In this document: one piece after another, positions 54,899-63,304 of the stretch
Layout of the letters: every line of letters starts with the position of its first letter
Numbering within the stretch: position 1 is the first letter of the stretch
DNA from: CAVQWT01 sp963810815
GTDB taxonomy: Bacteria > Pseudomonadota > Gammaproteobacteria > Burkholderiales > Casimicrobiaceae
DNA: 64,000 nucleotides
Assembly (NCBI GenBank): GCA_963810815.1
Contig: CAWEPB010000004.1
Location: 124,001-188,000, forward strand
Direction of reading: 5' to 3'
Notes under the pieces: model-generated
Told to the model about the DNA's origin: nothing
Database searches by the model: none
The model's input: the letters and a program-made list of their open reading frames with translations, nothing else
Program-made: the position numbers and the translations under genes

Positions 54899-54916
54899 CG
54901 TTGCGTCGACGCAACG
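54899..54916. promoter_or_regulatory. Perfect 18-bp palindrome
   Basis: CGTTGCGTCGACGCAACG is its own reverse complement. It lies about 260 bp upstream of the wecA-like gene and 32 bp before the next hairpin. It could be a dimeric regulator site; no regulator is assigned. Confidence 0.5.
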
Positions 54917-54947
54917 AAATCAAGCCAGTCTGACCTGGCGAATTGCG

Positions 54948-54972
54948 AAGCCCCGCCCTTTCCGCGGGGCTT
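54948..54972. terminator. Bidirectional hairpin
   Basis: AAGCCCCGC (54948-54956), a 7-nt loop and GCGGGGCTT (54964-54972) form a perfect 9-bp stem. It is followed on the plus strand by TGCGTT and has T residues on both flanks. It is typical of a short terminator; which transcript it ends is not clear. Confidence 0.6.
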
Positions 54973-55003
54973 TGCGTTGGCGCCCCGACCGCGGCCGGCA
55001 TCA

Positions 55004-55036
55004 ATGAAAAGAGCCATTGAATGCCAATGGCTCTTT
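55004..55036 (-). terminator. Intrinsic terminator downstream of the tRNA-Ser remnant
   Basis: AAAGAGCCATTG (55008-55019), loop AATGC and CAATGGCTCTTT (55025-55036) form a 12-bp perfect stem. On the minus strand the run CTCTTTTC follows. It lies 10 bp beyond the CCA end of the tRNA-like sequence on that strand, as expected for a tRNA gene terminator. Confidence 0.65.
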
Positions 55037-55045
55037 CACGTTGTC

Positions 55046-55064
55046 TGGCGGAGAGCGGGGGATT
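55046..55064 (-). repeat. tRNA-Ser 3'-end match, possible attachment site
   Basis: On the minus strand AATCCCCCGCTCTCCGCCA equals the T-arm/acceptor end of bacterial tRNA-Ser with discriminator G and CCA. The bases upstream (GGAG) do not continue the tRNA, and no anticodon arm exists, so this is a fragment. Such 3' ends are classic integrase attachment sites. No integrase is seen in the window. Confidence 0.5.
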
Positions 55065-55302
55065 CTCCACTATCAGCACTAGCGCGTTGATTTATTGGAA
55101 TTTTTCTCGGCCTTGTCGTTGTTGATGTAGCAACACTATCGGGCATTATTGCGGGCCGCCCATGCGGGGTCAAGGACGGTCGGCCGACGCGCGGCTCGAG
55201 GCCGGGAAACGGGAAACGGCTTCCCGAAGGCAACCAGATCGCACCTGCCCGCTTCTAGATCGCTTTCGGCGTGTGCACGGCGTCGTAAGCCTACGGAAGG
55301 AA

Positions 55303-56175
55303 TCAGCGTGCGGCGAGCTGCTTGCGGATCGCCTGCAATTCCTGCTGGCGCCTTGCGTCCGCCTTGGGGTAGCTCATTTTGAGTCCTTCGAGCGTATCGA
55401 GGACAATCCGGGACACGATCAGCCGGGCGTTCTCCTTGTCATCGGCGGGAACGACATACCAGGGCGATTCGCGGGTGCTTGTCGCACTGAGGCACTCCGC
55501 ATAGGCCTTCATGTAGTCATTCCAGAATTTCCGTTCCTCGATGTCCGCAAGGCTGAATTTCCAGTTCTTTTCAGGCGCATCGATGCGTTCGATGAAGCGC
55601 TTTCGCTGCTCTCCCTTCGAGAGATGGAGGAAGAACTTGACGATGCGGGTTCCGTTGCCGGAAAGGTGCCGCTCCAAATTCGTGATCGAGCGATACCGGT
55701 CGTGCCAGACCTTATCCTCTTCCAGAGAAGCGTCCGGCAACCCTTCGCTGCGAAGGATCTCGGGATGGACGCGGGCAATCAGCACCTCCTCGTAATACGA
55801 TCGGTTGAAGATGCCGATCCGACCGCGTTCTGGCAGATCACGGGTGGTGCGCCAGAGAAAGTCGTGCTGCAATTCGGCCGGGCTCGGATGCTTGTAGCTG
55901 AATACCTGACAGCCCTGCGGATTGACCCCTGACATCACATGCTGGATGGCGCCGTCCTTCCCTGCCGCATCCATCGCCTGAAAAATCAGCAGGACCGCAT
56001 GGCGGTTGGATGCGTACAGAAGCTGCTGTTGTGCGCTGAGTCGCGCAACGTGCTCTCCCAGCAGCTTGTGATATTGATCCTTGGACTCGTAAACGGGCTC
56101 CACGTTCGTCGGCCACTTGCGGAGATTGACCTCATCTCCCTTCCGCACGCGAAAATCCTTTGACCTGAGTTTCAT
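55303..56175 (-). CDS. ppk2: Polyphosphate kinase 2 family protein (PPK2)
   Basis: 290 residues from the ATG at 56175 (GGGG before it). PPK2 enzymes phosphorylate nucleotides with polyphosphate. The P-loop-like region is LLIFQAMDAAGKDGAIQHVM, followed by GCQVFSYKHPSPAELQHDFLWR, GRIGIFNRSYYEEVLIARVHPE and KFFLHLSKGEQRKRF. The single-domain form of this length uses mainly AMP or ADP; which one is not resolved here. It lies 2 bp after the P-type ATPase, so one transcript links polyphosphate-derived nucleotide with an ATP-driven pump. Confidence 0.93.
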   Translation of the reverse strand: MKLRSKDFRVRKGDEVNLRKWPTNVEPVYESKDQYHKLLGEHVARLSAQQQLLYASNRHAVLLIFQAMDAAGKDGAIQHVMSGVNPQGCQVFSYKHPSPAELQHDFLWRTTRDLPERGRIGIFNRSYYEEVLIARVHPEILRSEGLPDASLEEDKVWHDRYRSITNLERHLSGNGTRIVKFFLHLSKGEQRKRFIERIDAPEKNWKFSLADIEERKFWNDYMKAYAECLSATSTRESPWYVVPADDKENARLIVSRIVLDTLEGLKMSYPKADARRQQELQAIRKQLAAR

Positions 56176-56177
56176 CT

Positions 56178-58715
56178 TTACCCCGCCACCTGCGCTGTCG
56201 CAGCGACCGGTTTCATTGCCATGACGTTCAAGACGCGCCATTTGATCAGCGCGACCTTGACGGCGTCGTTCAACAACAGGCACGAGACCATGGCGTAGAC
56301 GAATATGGCGAGAGTCTGCCACCATGGCAATGGCGCGAGTCCCTTGAGCCCCACAAACGTCAGTACGGTGCCCGCGACGGCATCCGCAGCGAGGGCGGCC
56401 ATAAACGTCCTGCTCGGCAGGCTCGACCAGAACCAGTGGCGCTCACGCGCGGACACGACGGAGAAAACCGCAAAGTAAAGCAGCATGAGAAAGCTGAAGG
56501 TGTAGAGGGCATCGTTGTTGGTCGCCAATCCGAATTGCGTCCAGCCGATCCACAGCAGGAAAAGCGTTTCGGCAACCATCGCCACACCAAGCACCACGGA
56601 CACGGTGATGAAGCCTCCGATGTTCCATGTTTCCGGCTTCCTGGACGGCCGCACATTGTCGGTGGCAAGGGAGATCTTCGCAAAGTCCGTCAGGAAGACC
56701 AGCAGCAGCATCGCGAAGGCCGAGACAACGAACTTGCCGGTCACTACGAAGGCGATGGCCACGAAGGCAGCCTTCAGGATTGTCCGGCTGATCTTGTTGA
56801 TGATCCAGGTCAGAATGCGCTGGTAAATCGTTCGCCCCTGCTCGACCAGCGTCACGATGTTCGTCAGCCCTGCCTCGGTCAAGACCACGCTCGCGGCGCC
56901 CTTGGCCACGTCAGTCGCGGTGCTGACGGCGATCCCCACTTCGGCCTGACGAAGAGCGGGCGCGTCGTTGACGCCATCGCCGGTCATGCCGGTTACGTGT
57001 CCTGCCGCCTGAAGATGCTGGACGACAATGTACTTGTCCTCCGGATACACCTCGGCAAAACCATCCGCACCCGCCAATAAGTCAACGGCCTCGCTACCGG
57101 CCACAGCGCCCGCCGCCTTCAGGTCAGCCACGCGCCGGATGTTGGGCAAGCCGACTCCCCGGCCGATCTCAAGCGCTACCGGCAACGCGTCGCCGGTGAG
57201 CATCTTGACGGGCACGCCGAGATCACCGAGTGTGGCGATGAGTTGTGCGGCATCGGACCGGGGCGGATCGTATAACGACACCAATCCAACCAGAACGGGC
57301 GTGCCCGTCTCCGGGCCGCGCGCCACCGCCAGCGTCCGATAGCCCTTGGCGGCTGCCGCGCTGACGCGCTGCTCGAGCGCCTCGACTTCCGGCGGCCCTA
57401 GTCCGCAGGACACCGCAATGGTGCGCACGGCTCCCTTCATTACGCGCAACCGCTGCCCGTTCTGTTCGACCACGGCTTCTGTCCGCCGGCTCTTGGCATC
57501 AAATGGCGCAAAGGAGACGGGAGTGACGGCGGGCCGGCCCTCGAAGACGCGATGCGCTTTGGCTGCGGCCAGGAATGCCAGATCGATCGGGTCCTGATTG
57601 GCCTCTTGCGACGCAAGGGCGCCCGCGAACAACACGTCGGCTTCCGCCGCGTCCTCCAGCGGGATCACGCCGGTGACGGCGAGCTGGTTCATCGTGATGG
57701 TGCCCGTCTTGTCCACGCAGAGCACGTCCATCGTCGCGGCATCCTCGGCCGCGCTCAGGCGTGTCACCAGAACACCCCGTTTGGCCAGCTCCTTCGATCC
57801 GAGGGCCATGGTGACCGTGAACATGACGGGGAGAGCGACCGGCATGGCGCTCATCAGCAGAACGAGCATGAGCGGGATCATCTCGATGAGCGGCACGCCG
57901 CGGATCACTGACAGCACGACCACCACGCCCAGCAGCACGCCGACAATGACGAACAGCCAGCGGACGATCCTGGCCACGACCGCTTCGATGTGAAGTTTCG
58001 GACGCGCCTCCTGCACAAGTTCCGTAGTGCGGCCAAAGTATGTCTTCGCCCCGGTCAGCATCACCACAGCGTTACCTTCGCCCCGTCGGGCGACGGACCC
58101 GGAGGAAAGCACCTCGCCCGGCGCCTTGTCCGCGTCTTTCGATTCGCCGGTGAGCGCCGACTGGTCCACGCTCAACGCGCCGGTGAGCAGTTTCACATCC
58201 GCCGGGATGATGTCGCCGGATCGCAGGCGAACGATATCGCCCGGGACGAGCTCGCGGGCGGGAATGACCTGCCAGCTTGAATCGCGGCGCACCCGCGCGC
58301 TGACCTGCAATCGCCGCCTCAGTGCTTCGACGACACCTGCTGCGCGGTGCTCCTGCATGAAGCTCAATACGGCGTTGACAACCAGCAGCGCGCCGACCAC
58401 CGCGAGGTCCGAGTAATTCTTGAGTACGGCGGATAGCACCATGATCAGTTCGAGCATCCACGCCGATATTCCCCAGAATTTGCCGAGGAATTTCAGGACC
58501 GGGTGCTCCTTCTTTTCCGCCACCTCGTTATAGCCGTGTTCCTTGCGGCGAACGTCTACGTCCGCGCGTGCAAGGCCGGTGTCAGGATTCACATGGAGCG
58601 CCGCGAGGGTGTCGGAAATCGCCCCGGTGGCGATGTCAGGGGCTTTGTCAGTTGCCGGCTTCGAGGGCACAGGCTGCGCTTCGGCCTTTTCTGGACCTGG
58701 TTGCATGCTGAACAT
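56178..58715 (-). CDS. Plasma-membrane-type proton-efflux P-type ATPase (type IIIA)
   Basis: 845 residues. P-type ATPase of the group that includes fungal and archaeal H+-ATPases. The N-terminus is disordered and Pro-rich to about residue 30. VDQSALTGES is the actuator motif, CVDKTGTITMNQ the phosphorylated Asp, and MTGDGVNDAPAL the hinge. There are ten hydrophobic segments; the fourth has MPVALPVMFTV. Such pumps are found with PPK2 and stress proteins in various proteobacteria and are thought to help keep membrane potential or pH. Cation choice is by family, not proven. The frame is intact. Confidence 0.93.
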   Translation of the reverse strand: MFSMQPGPEKAEAQPVPSKPATDKAPDIATGAISDTLAALHVNPDTGLARADVDVRRKEHGYNEVAEKKEHPVLKFLGKFWGISAWMLELIMVLSAVLKNYSDLAVVGALLVVNAVLSFMQEHRAAGVVEALRRRLQVSARVRRDSSWQVIPARELVPGDIVRLRSGDIIPADVKLLTGALSVDQSALTGESKDADKAPGEVLSSGSVARRGEGNAVVMLTGAKTYFGRTTELVQEARPKLHIEAVVARIVRWLFVIVGVLLGVVVVLSVIRGVPLIEMIPLMLVLLMSAMPVALPVMFTVTMALGSKELAKRGVLVTRLSAAEDAATMDVLCVDKTGTITMNQLAVTGVIPLEDAAEADVLFAGALASQEANQDPIDLAFLAAAKAHRVFEGRPAVTPVSFAPFDAKSRRTEAVVEQNGQRLRVMKGAVRTIAVSCGLGPPEVEALEQRVSAAAAKGYRTLAVARGPETGTPVLVGLVSLYDPPRSDAAQLIATLGDLGVPVKMLTGDALPVALEIGRGVGLPNIRRVADLKAAGAVAGSEAVDLLAGADGFAEVYPEDKYIVVQHLQAAGHVTGMTGDGVNDAPALRQAEVGIAVSTATDVAKGAASVVLTEAGLTNIVTLVEQGRTIYQRILTWIINKISRTILKAAFVAIAFVVTGKFVVSAFAMLLLVFLTDFAKISLATDNVRPSRKPETWNIGGFITVSVVLGVAMVAETLFLLWIGWTQFGLATNNDALYTFSFLMLLYFAVFSVVSARERHWFWSSLPSRTFMAALAADAVAGTVLTFVGLKGLAPLPWWQTLAIFVYAMVSCLLLNDAVKVALIKWRVLNVMAMKPVAATAQVAG

Positions 58716-58785
58716 TCTCTAGACCGGTTGCTCCACGTACGACGTCTTGCCGTCGCCGGAGGATGCCCCATGGGGGGACGGGCGG

Positions 58786-59055
58786 TTAACGACGCTCTCC
58801 AAGTCCATCGTGAAACAACGTGGCGATTTCACGGATGGCGACTTCCTCATCGGGGCCGTCCGCCTCGATCCGTACCGTTGCACCCATCGAGGCCGTCAGA
58901 AGCATGACCGCGACGATATTGCGCGCGCTGACGCGTCGTCCACCACCCACGATGGAAAGATGGCATTGGCAGCGCTTCGCGATGTCCACGATTCGGGCGC
59001 ACGCCTGTGCGTGCAGCCCGCGGGGGTTGCCGATGATGAGTCTTCGGGTCTGCAT
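58786..59055 (-). CDS. HPr-like phosphocarrier protein
   Basis: 89 residues, starting MQTRRLIIGNPRGLHAQACA. His15 occupies the place of the phosphorylated His of HPr in GLHAQAC, but the usual following Arg-Pro is Gln-Ala. The rest has the HPr fold (VSARNIVAVMLLTASMGATV, EEVAIREIATLF). The Ser46 position is Asn (ARNIV), so Ser-type regulation is unlikely. No EI or EII gene is nearby. Its role is probably regulatory (PTS-Ntr-like); inference. It lies upstream of the ATPase gene on the same strand, 70 bp away. Confidence 0.85.
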   Translation of the reverse strand: MQTRRLIIGNPRGLHAQACARIVDIAKRCQCHLSIVGGGRRVSARNIVAVMLLTASMGATVRIEADGPDEEVAIREIATLFHDGLGERR

Positions 59056-59202
59056 TTGGATTTGCCGTCCTTGGCTGCTTCTGATGTTCGACTGTCCGTT
59101 GGCAAGAGACTCAGGCGGTGCCCATGGCCACATTCCTTCGAGCGGCTTCCTTGAACGGCATATCGCCATCCTGCTCGAAACGCTTTTTTTCCCCTTGCGC
59201 CG

Positions 59203-59352
59203 TATGCCCGCCACCCAGGTTGGTGTCTGTCTTGTCTGAGCCAGTACCTCGTAGCCGCCGGTCTGGTGGGCTCCCAGCGTCCCACCGCCTTGGAGCACGA
59301 GGATCCGTTCTTCCCCGGCTCGCACCGTTGCAGACTTGGTGGGTGATTTCAC
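59203..59352 (-). pseudogene. Patatin-like phospholipase N-terminal remnant
   Basis: The open frame from the GTG at 59352 has ERILVLQGGGTLGAHQTGGYEVLAQ and PTWVAGI, the start of a bacterial patatin-like lipase with its oxyanion-hole GGG. Homology stops right before the GxSxG nucleophile, and the rest of the gene is missing. It lies 2 bp from the dedA stop. It is a decayed fragment left by deletion. Confidence 0.65.
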
Positions 59353-59354
59353 GT

Positions 59355-59981
59355 CTATGCGGCGTGCCGCGGCTGACGATTGCGAAACCAGCGAACGAGC
59401 AGAATCCCAGCACCGGCGACGGCCAATGCGCCACCGACCGCGGCGACCGCTAGCGCAAGGTCATGGATGCGGGAGACCCACAGCTCGACCCGTCGGCCAA
59501 CCAGGAAGACGGCGGCGGTCCATGTGCCCACCCACAGTGCCGCGCCCAGCGCGTTGTAAACCAGGAAGCGCTTCCAGGACATCTGCGCGGCACCGGCAGC
59601 CACACCGTTGAGTTGACGCAGCACCGGAATGAACCGCGCCACGATCACGATCTCCGGGCCGAAGCGGGCGAAGAACCGCGTGGTCTTGGCGAGACGCTCC
59701 GCCGTAATGCCGATGCGCGGGCCGTAGCGGACCGTCAGCCGCTGACCGCCCCAGCGGCCGATCCCGTAACCCACGTTGTCGCCCAGTATTGCGGCGACGA
59801 TGGCGACCGCCGCAACCCAGACGATGCGCATCTGCCCCTGCGAAGCGAGGAAAGAGGACGCGACCAGAAATGTCTCGCCGGGGAACGGAAGACCGAAAGA
59901 CTCGGCAAAGAGCACCGCAAACAGCGCTCCGTAGCCATATTGCGCCAACCAGGGATGGGCGGTTGCCAGAAGAACATTCAC
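59355..59981 (-). CDS. DedA family membrane protein
   Basis: 208 residues. SNARE-associated/DedA proteins of this type act as undecaprenyl-phosphate or phospholipid flippases. The motifs FAESFGLPFPGETFLVASSFLA, GDNVGYGIGRWGG and VIVARFIPVLRQLNGVAAG (Arg-Pro and G-x3-G) are complete; four to five helices are seen. The ATG at 59981 is the likely start. The gene is in the same orientation as its neighbours and intact. Confidence 0.92.
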   Translation of the reverse strand: MNVLLATAHPWLAQYGYGALFAVLFAESFGLPFPGETFLVASSFLASQGQMRIVWVAAVAIVAAILGDNVGYGIGRWGGQRLTVRYGPRIGITAERLAKTTRFFARFGPEIVIVARFIPVLRQLNGVAAGAAQMSWKRFLVYNALGAALWVGTWTAAVFLVGRRVELWVSRIHDLALAVAAVGGALAVAGAGILLVRWFRNRQPRHAA

Positions 59982-60000
59982 TCCGTCAGTCCTTGGACCG

Positions 60001-60066
60001 TCAAGGCAGCGTTGCGAGCAAACCGGCGCCGATCAGTGCAGCAGTCAGAGGGGTCGGAGTCCTCAT
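60001..60066 (-). CDS. Very short hydrophobic peptide ORF
   Basis: 21 residues (MRTPTPLTAALIGAGLLATLP) with an AAGGA ribosome site 11 bp before the ATG. It looks like a signal-peptide or single-helix peptide and ends immediately before dedA. It could be a small membrane peptide or a truncated signal-sequence remnant; nothing supports a function. Confidence 0.3.
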   Translation of the reverse strand: MRTPTPLTAALIGAGLLATLP

Positions 60067-60118
60067 GGTGCGAGTCCTTTCAGTGTGTTGAGCATTCAGT
60101 GCGCGAAAAGCGCAGGCG

Positions 60119-61258
60119 TCAGGCATGAACGTTGAACGGAGACGCCTTCTTCGTGCTGCCGCTCTTCTGGCCAAGGGCATTGATGCCATTACCAAGCGAT
60201 TCGAAGCCCTTGTCAATCTCGTCGCGCGTCCAGGCGCCACCAGCTGCGAGTTTGTCACCCAGTGCTCGGGTGTCAGCCACCGTCGCCGACGCGCCAGCCT
60301 TCGCTTCTGCGCCGATCCAGCTGGCGGCGCTTTCCAGGCCCTGGGCAGCCGCCTTGAGCTCGTATCCGGCCTTGTCGTACTCCTTGCGCGCCCAGGATTC
60401 GACTGCCTTGGAACGGTGTCCCAGGGCGAGCGCGTGGTCGGCTCTTGCAAACGCCTTCGTCATCGATTGCTCATCCTTCACCGCACCCTTTTCGACGGAC
60501 GCGGCGAGCATGTCGAGTTGCGCCACCGACCTTTCCAGCTCCTGCCTGGCCGCTCCGGTGGCGCGGCCCGCCTCGAGGCGCAGGTAGCTGGTGGCCTTGC
60601 GGATGTCAGTGGCCGCCGCCCTGTAGTCCTTCTTGGCATAGGCCGCGGCCGCGTCAGTGAAGTGGCGCTGCGGCTCTTCACTGACCGGGTACCACGTGGT
60701 CACGTCGGTGACCAGCCAGCGACGCTCGATGTCAGCGCGCGCGGCCTTGTCGATCGCTTTGTCGAGATCCGCCTCGGTCTTGATCTTGCCACTCTCGATG
60801 CCTGTGGCGGCCGACCTGACCTTCAGCGCGCTGGCGTTCAGGCGCTTCATGGTGTCCCGTGCGGTCTTTGTGTCCTCCGCCACGAGGACCTTGTCCGCCA
60901 CGACAAGCGCCTGGTCCGCTTTGCCGGCGCGAGCGGCCTGCTGTTTCAGGTCGTCGGCTGTGGCACGCAACTCGGCGGCCGCCTTCTTGTCGTCCTTCGC
61001 GTCGAAAGCCTTGCGAGCGGCATCCAGGTGCCGGCTAACGTCGTCGACCACCGGCGTATACGTGATGTCGTCGAAGATGATCCAGTCTTCCGGCACCTTG
61101 GTTGGAATCGGCGCCTTGGTCGCCGTCGGCGCAGACGGGCCCGCCGCCTGGACGACCGGCACGGCAGGTGCCTTGGGGGCCTGCGCGTAGGTCGCACCAG
61201 CGAGTTCGGCTGTTGCAACAAGCATTGCCAACGCAATGGGTTTGAGTGTGAATTTCAT
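60119..61258 (-). CDS. YfdX-like periplasmic helical protein
   Basis: 379 residues from the ATG at 61258 (AGGAG before it). A signal peptide ends near ATYAQA. The remainder is made of long amphipathic helices with repeated patterns (ARKAFDAKDDKKAAAELRATADDL, then a similar AAAAYAKKDYRAAATDIRKA), as in the YfdX family. It is rich in Ala, Lys and Asp. YfdX in enterobacteria is acid-stress related; the assignment here is by pattern only. It is downstream of the DUF1269-like gene by 34 bp, probably cotranscribed. Confidence 0.65.
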   Translation of the reverse strand: MKFTLKPIALAMLVATAELAGATYAQAPKAPAVPVVQAAGPSAPTATKAPIPTKVPEDWIIFDDITYTPVVDDVSRHLDAARKAFDAKDDKKAAAELRATADDLKQQAARAGKADQALVVADKVLVAEDTKTARDTMKRLNASALKVRSAATGIESGKIKTEADLDKAIDKAARADIERRWLVTDVTTWYPVSEEPQRHFTDAAAAYAKKDYRAAATDIRKATSYLRLEAGRATGAARQELERSVAQLDMLAASVEKGAVKDEQSMTKAFARADHALALGHRSKAVESWARKEYDKAGYELKAAAQGLESAASWIGAEAKAGASATVADTRALGDKLAAGGAWTRDEIDKGFESLGNGINALGQKSGSTKKASPFNVHA

Positions 61259-61292
61259 GGAGTGCTCCTCTCGAAAGGAATGTCGCTGCCGA

Positions 61293-61844
61293 TTACGCGT
61301 GCGCGGGCGAAGGGGCTTCGTTCTGTGCATGGTGATGATCGAACGAAGCAAGCCCGGAGGTCTTCAGCAGTTCGTGCGCACGCTTGATCTCCTGCGCGTC
61401 ACCGTGTACGACCAGCATGAACTTGTTCGCCTTCAGCGCCGTTTCGTAACGCAGCACGGAATCCTTGGGAATTCCAAGGGCCATCAAGGCACCGGCTAAG
61501 GCGCTGATGCCGCCGACGATTACGGCGCCCTGCAGGCCGCCGAAAAGGGCCGCCGCGAGCGGGCCCAGAACGACGACGTGACCCACCACCGGGACGAACA
61601 TCATCGCGGAGCCGAACAGCACGCCCATAAGCCCGCCCCAGAACGCGCCGAGCTTGCCGAAGACCCTGGCCCGGTCGCCGGCGTTGAGAAATCCGACGAC
61701 ATGCTCCTCGGTCTCGTAGTCCCTGCCGATGATCGAGATCTTCTTCATGTCGAATCCGGCGCGCTGCAGCGCCTTGACGGCGGTTTCCGCCTGGGTATGG
61801 AGGTCGTAGACGGCGACGGCGATATCGGTTTTGGTCATGGTCAT
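61293..61844 (-). CDS. DUF1269-like small membrane protein
   Basis: 183 residues, start ATG 61844 (AGAGG before it). The N-terminal soluble part (AVAVYDLHTQAETAVKALQRAGFDMKKISIIGRD) resembles the YflT/DUF1269 general-stress domain. Two to three Gly-rich helices follow (FWGGLMGVLFGSAMMFVPVVGHVVVLGPLAAALFGG, about residues 68-103). A C-terminal His-rich tail ends the protein (FDHHHAQNE). It probably sits in the inner membrane. Upstream are three GTCAC repeats at exact 23-bp spacing that may control it. Confidence 0.7.
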   Translation of the reverse strand: MTMTKTDIAVAVYDLHTQAETAVKALQRAGFDMKKISIIGRDYETEEHVVGFLNAGDRARVFGKLGAFWGGLMGVLFGSAMMFVPVVGHVVVLGPLAAALFGGLQGAVIVGGISALAGALMALGIPKDSVLRYETALKANKFMLVVHGDAQEIKRAHELLKTSGLASFDHHHAQNEAPSPAHA

Positions 61845-62324
61845 GATGTGGTCCTCTACAGGTTGGGTTCTCGGATTCGAACGACGCCGTGTTGACTTCA
61901 TCGGCGCGTCCATGACCTGAACTCTAGCCATCGGCGCGCCCCATGTGAGCTGCCGAAGGTCACGGTTTGGCACTGCAGGAAGTCACGATCTGCAAGTGAC
62001 CAAGGTCACCCGCGCTGACGGGAAAGTGCCGCAAGTGGGCGCTGAGCAGGAAGCGTGCGCCATCCAGGCGATGGAATCGCGAGGTCCGGCGCTTGACGCG
62101 ATGTCCCGGAACAGCACCAAGCCGTGCAGAAGTGCCGTTCGAGAAACGCCAATTGCTGTGCGCGCGCCGAAGAAAGGCAGCCAGGCCCTGTCATTCAGCG
62201 CAGCCGATGCCAGCGGCACGCGGTCGCGCCCAGGGGGGCGACCGCGGTGCAGCGGTGCCCGACTCGAAGTCGGCCGCTACCTTGAAAGTGAAACACTTCC
62301 GGAACTGGCTGCCCAGTGGTCCGC
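61845..62324. other. 480-bp intergenic region with spaced GTCAC repeats
   Basis: No gene seen. It contains GTCAC at 61959-61963, 61982-61986 and 62005-62009, exactly 23 bp apart. The last is part of the palindrome GTGACCAAGGTCAC (61996-62009). Two further GTCAC at 63364-63368 and 63387-63391, also 23 bp apart, lie in the promoter region of the regulator and sensor genes. Confidence 0.6.
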
Positions 62325-63074
62325 TCAACCGCCCCGTCGTTGACGCACCGACATCACCGCGAGTTCGGTACGCGTGTTGGCGTGGAGCTTCTCCATGATG
62401 CGGCTGACGTAGTTCTTGACGGTGCCCTCGGCGAGGAATACGGCAGCTGCGATCTGTTTGTTGCTCTTGCCCTCGGCGATAAGGCTCAGGATCCTTTCCT
62501 CCTTGTCGCTGAGCGCCTCGGCCGAGTATTCAATGGCCTTGGCTTCGGTGGCGCCTGACGCCTTGCTCGACGCCGCGGGAGCATTCAGCGTGGCATTCGA
62601 GGCAATAGCCTCGATGGGGGATGCAAGCCGCCGAAACTGATCCATCACCTTGCGCGCGATCTGCGGCGTCATCCGGGATTCGCCGCGATGCACTGCACGT
62701 ACCGTTTCAAGCACCTCGTCTTCGCTCGCGTCCTTCAGCAGGTAGGCGTGGGCGCCGGCACGGACCGCGTCGAACACCATTTCCTCGGAGTCCAGCGTCG
62801 TCAGCACCAGCACATGCGTGTTGGGCAGCGACCGCGTGATCTCGCGCGTGGCGGCCACCCCTCCCTTGCGCGGCATGTGCAAATCCATCAGCACGACATC
62901 AGGGTGCAGCCGCTCTGCCATCTCGACCGCTTCCATGCCGTCTGATGCCTGACCCACGACTTCGATGTCCGACTCGACCTCGAGCATCAGCGTCATCCCA
63001 CGCCGGATCAGGGCCTGATCATCGACTACGAGCACCCTGATGCGAGGAACGTCGTCCGGGGTTTCCGCTGTCAT
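62325..63074 (-). CDS. NarL/FixJ-type response regulator
   Basis: 249 residues. The receiver domain has the acidic pair Asp18-Asp19 (VVDDQALIRRGM), phosphoacceptor Asp64 (VVLMDLHMPRKGG), TTLD and the switch Lys in YLLKDASEDEVL. A linker of about 45 residues is Ala/Ser-rich. The C-terminal LuxR-type helix-turn-helix (LSDKEERILSLIAEGKSNKQIAAAVFLAEGTVKNYVSRIMEKL) spans about residues 185-230. The partner sensor may be the gene starting at 63428. It overlaps the small downstream gene's end as ATGA. Its DNA site could be the 23-bp spaced GTCAC repeats (inference). Confidence 0.94.
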   Translation of the reverse strand: MTAETPDDVPRIRVLVVDDQALIRRGMTLMLEVESDIEVVGQASDGMEAVEMAERLHPDVVLMDLHMPRKGGVAATREITRSLPNTHVLVLTTLDSEEMVFDAVRAGAHAYLLKDASEDEVLETVRAVHRGESRMTPQIARKVMDQFRRLASPIEAIASNATLNAPAASSKASGATEAKAIEYSAEALSDKEERILSLIAEGKSNKQIAAAVFLAEGTVKNYVSRIMEKLHANTRTELAVMSVRQRRGG

Positions 63075-63304
63075 TCGACTCCCCCAATTGCGACATTGGG
63101 TGGGCGGGCGCCCGGCACCTCGCCCAATTGCTCGCGAATGCGCCCGACCAATGGCGAAGGCAGGCGCGCCGTCAGATAGTCCAGCATCGCCGAGACCGCA
63201 AGCGCTGCCTGAGCTGAAGGGATTCCAACCCGCTGGGCGACCAGTTGTACCAGCTCATCCACTTCGAAATACCTCGGCGTTTGAACCTTGCCTGAAAACG
63301 ACAA
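63071..63304 (-). CDS. Small helical protein (DUF2267-like)
   Basis: 77 residues from a TTG, or 63 from the GTG at 63262, which has a better ribosome site (GAGG). The helical segment ELVQLVAQRVGIPSAQAALAVSAMLDYLTARLPSPLVGRIREQL resembles one repeat of DUF2267 proteins (helix, loop, helix; about residues 17-60). It ends overlapping the regulator start. It may be coregulated; its function is unknown. Confidence 0.55.
   Translation of the reverse strand: MSFSGKVQTPRYFEVDELVQLVAQRVGIPSAQAALAVSAMLDYLTARLPSPLVGRIREQLGEVPGARPPNVAIGGVE

Larger units (their letters stand above)
54641..55302. other. Non-coding boundary region
   Basis: 660 bp without a convincing gene between the wecA-like start and the ppk2 end. 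It holds an 18-bp palindrome, two hairpins and a tRNA-Ser 3'-end match, listed separately. No JUMPstart element and no clear promoter for the polysaccharide cluster were found. Sequence to the right is visibly lower in GC. Confidence 0.7.

Noticed and set aside
54641..54900. JUMPstart/ops element or sigma-54 promoter before the polysaccharide cluster
   Set aside because: No GGCGGTAG core was found, and TGGCAC near 54.82 kb does not have GC at the required distance.
55041..55079. A complete tRNA-Ser gene
   Set aside because: Only the last 19 bases match; the D and anticodon arms are absent.
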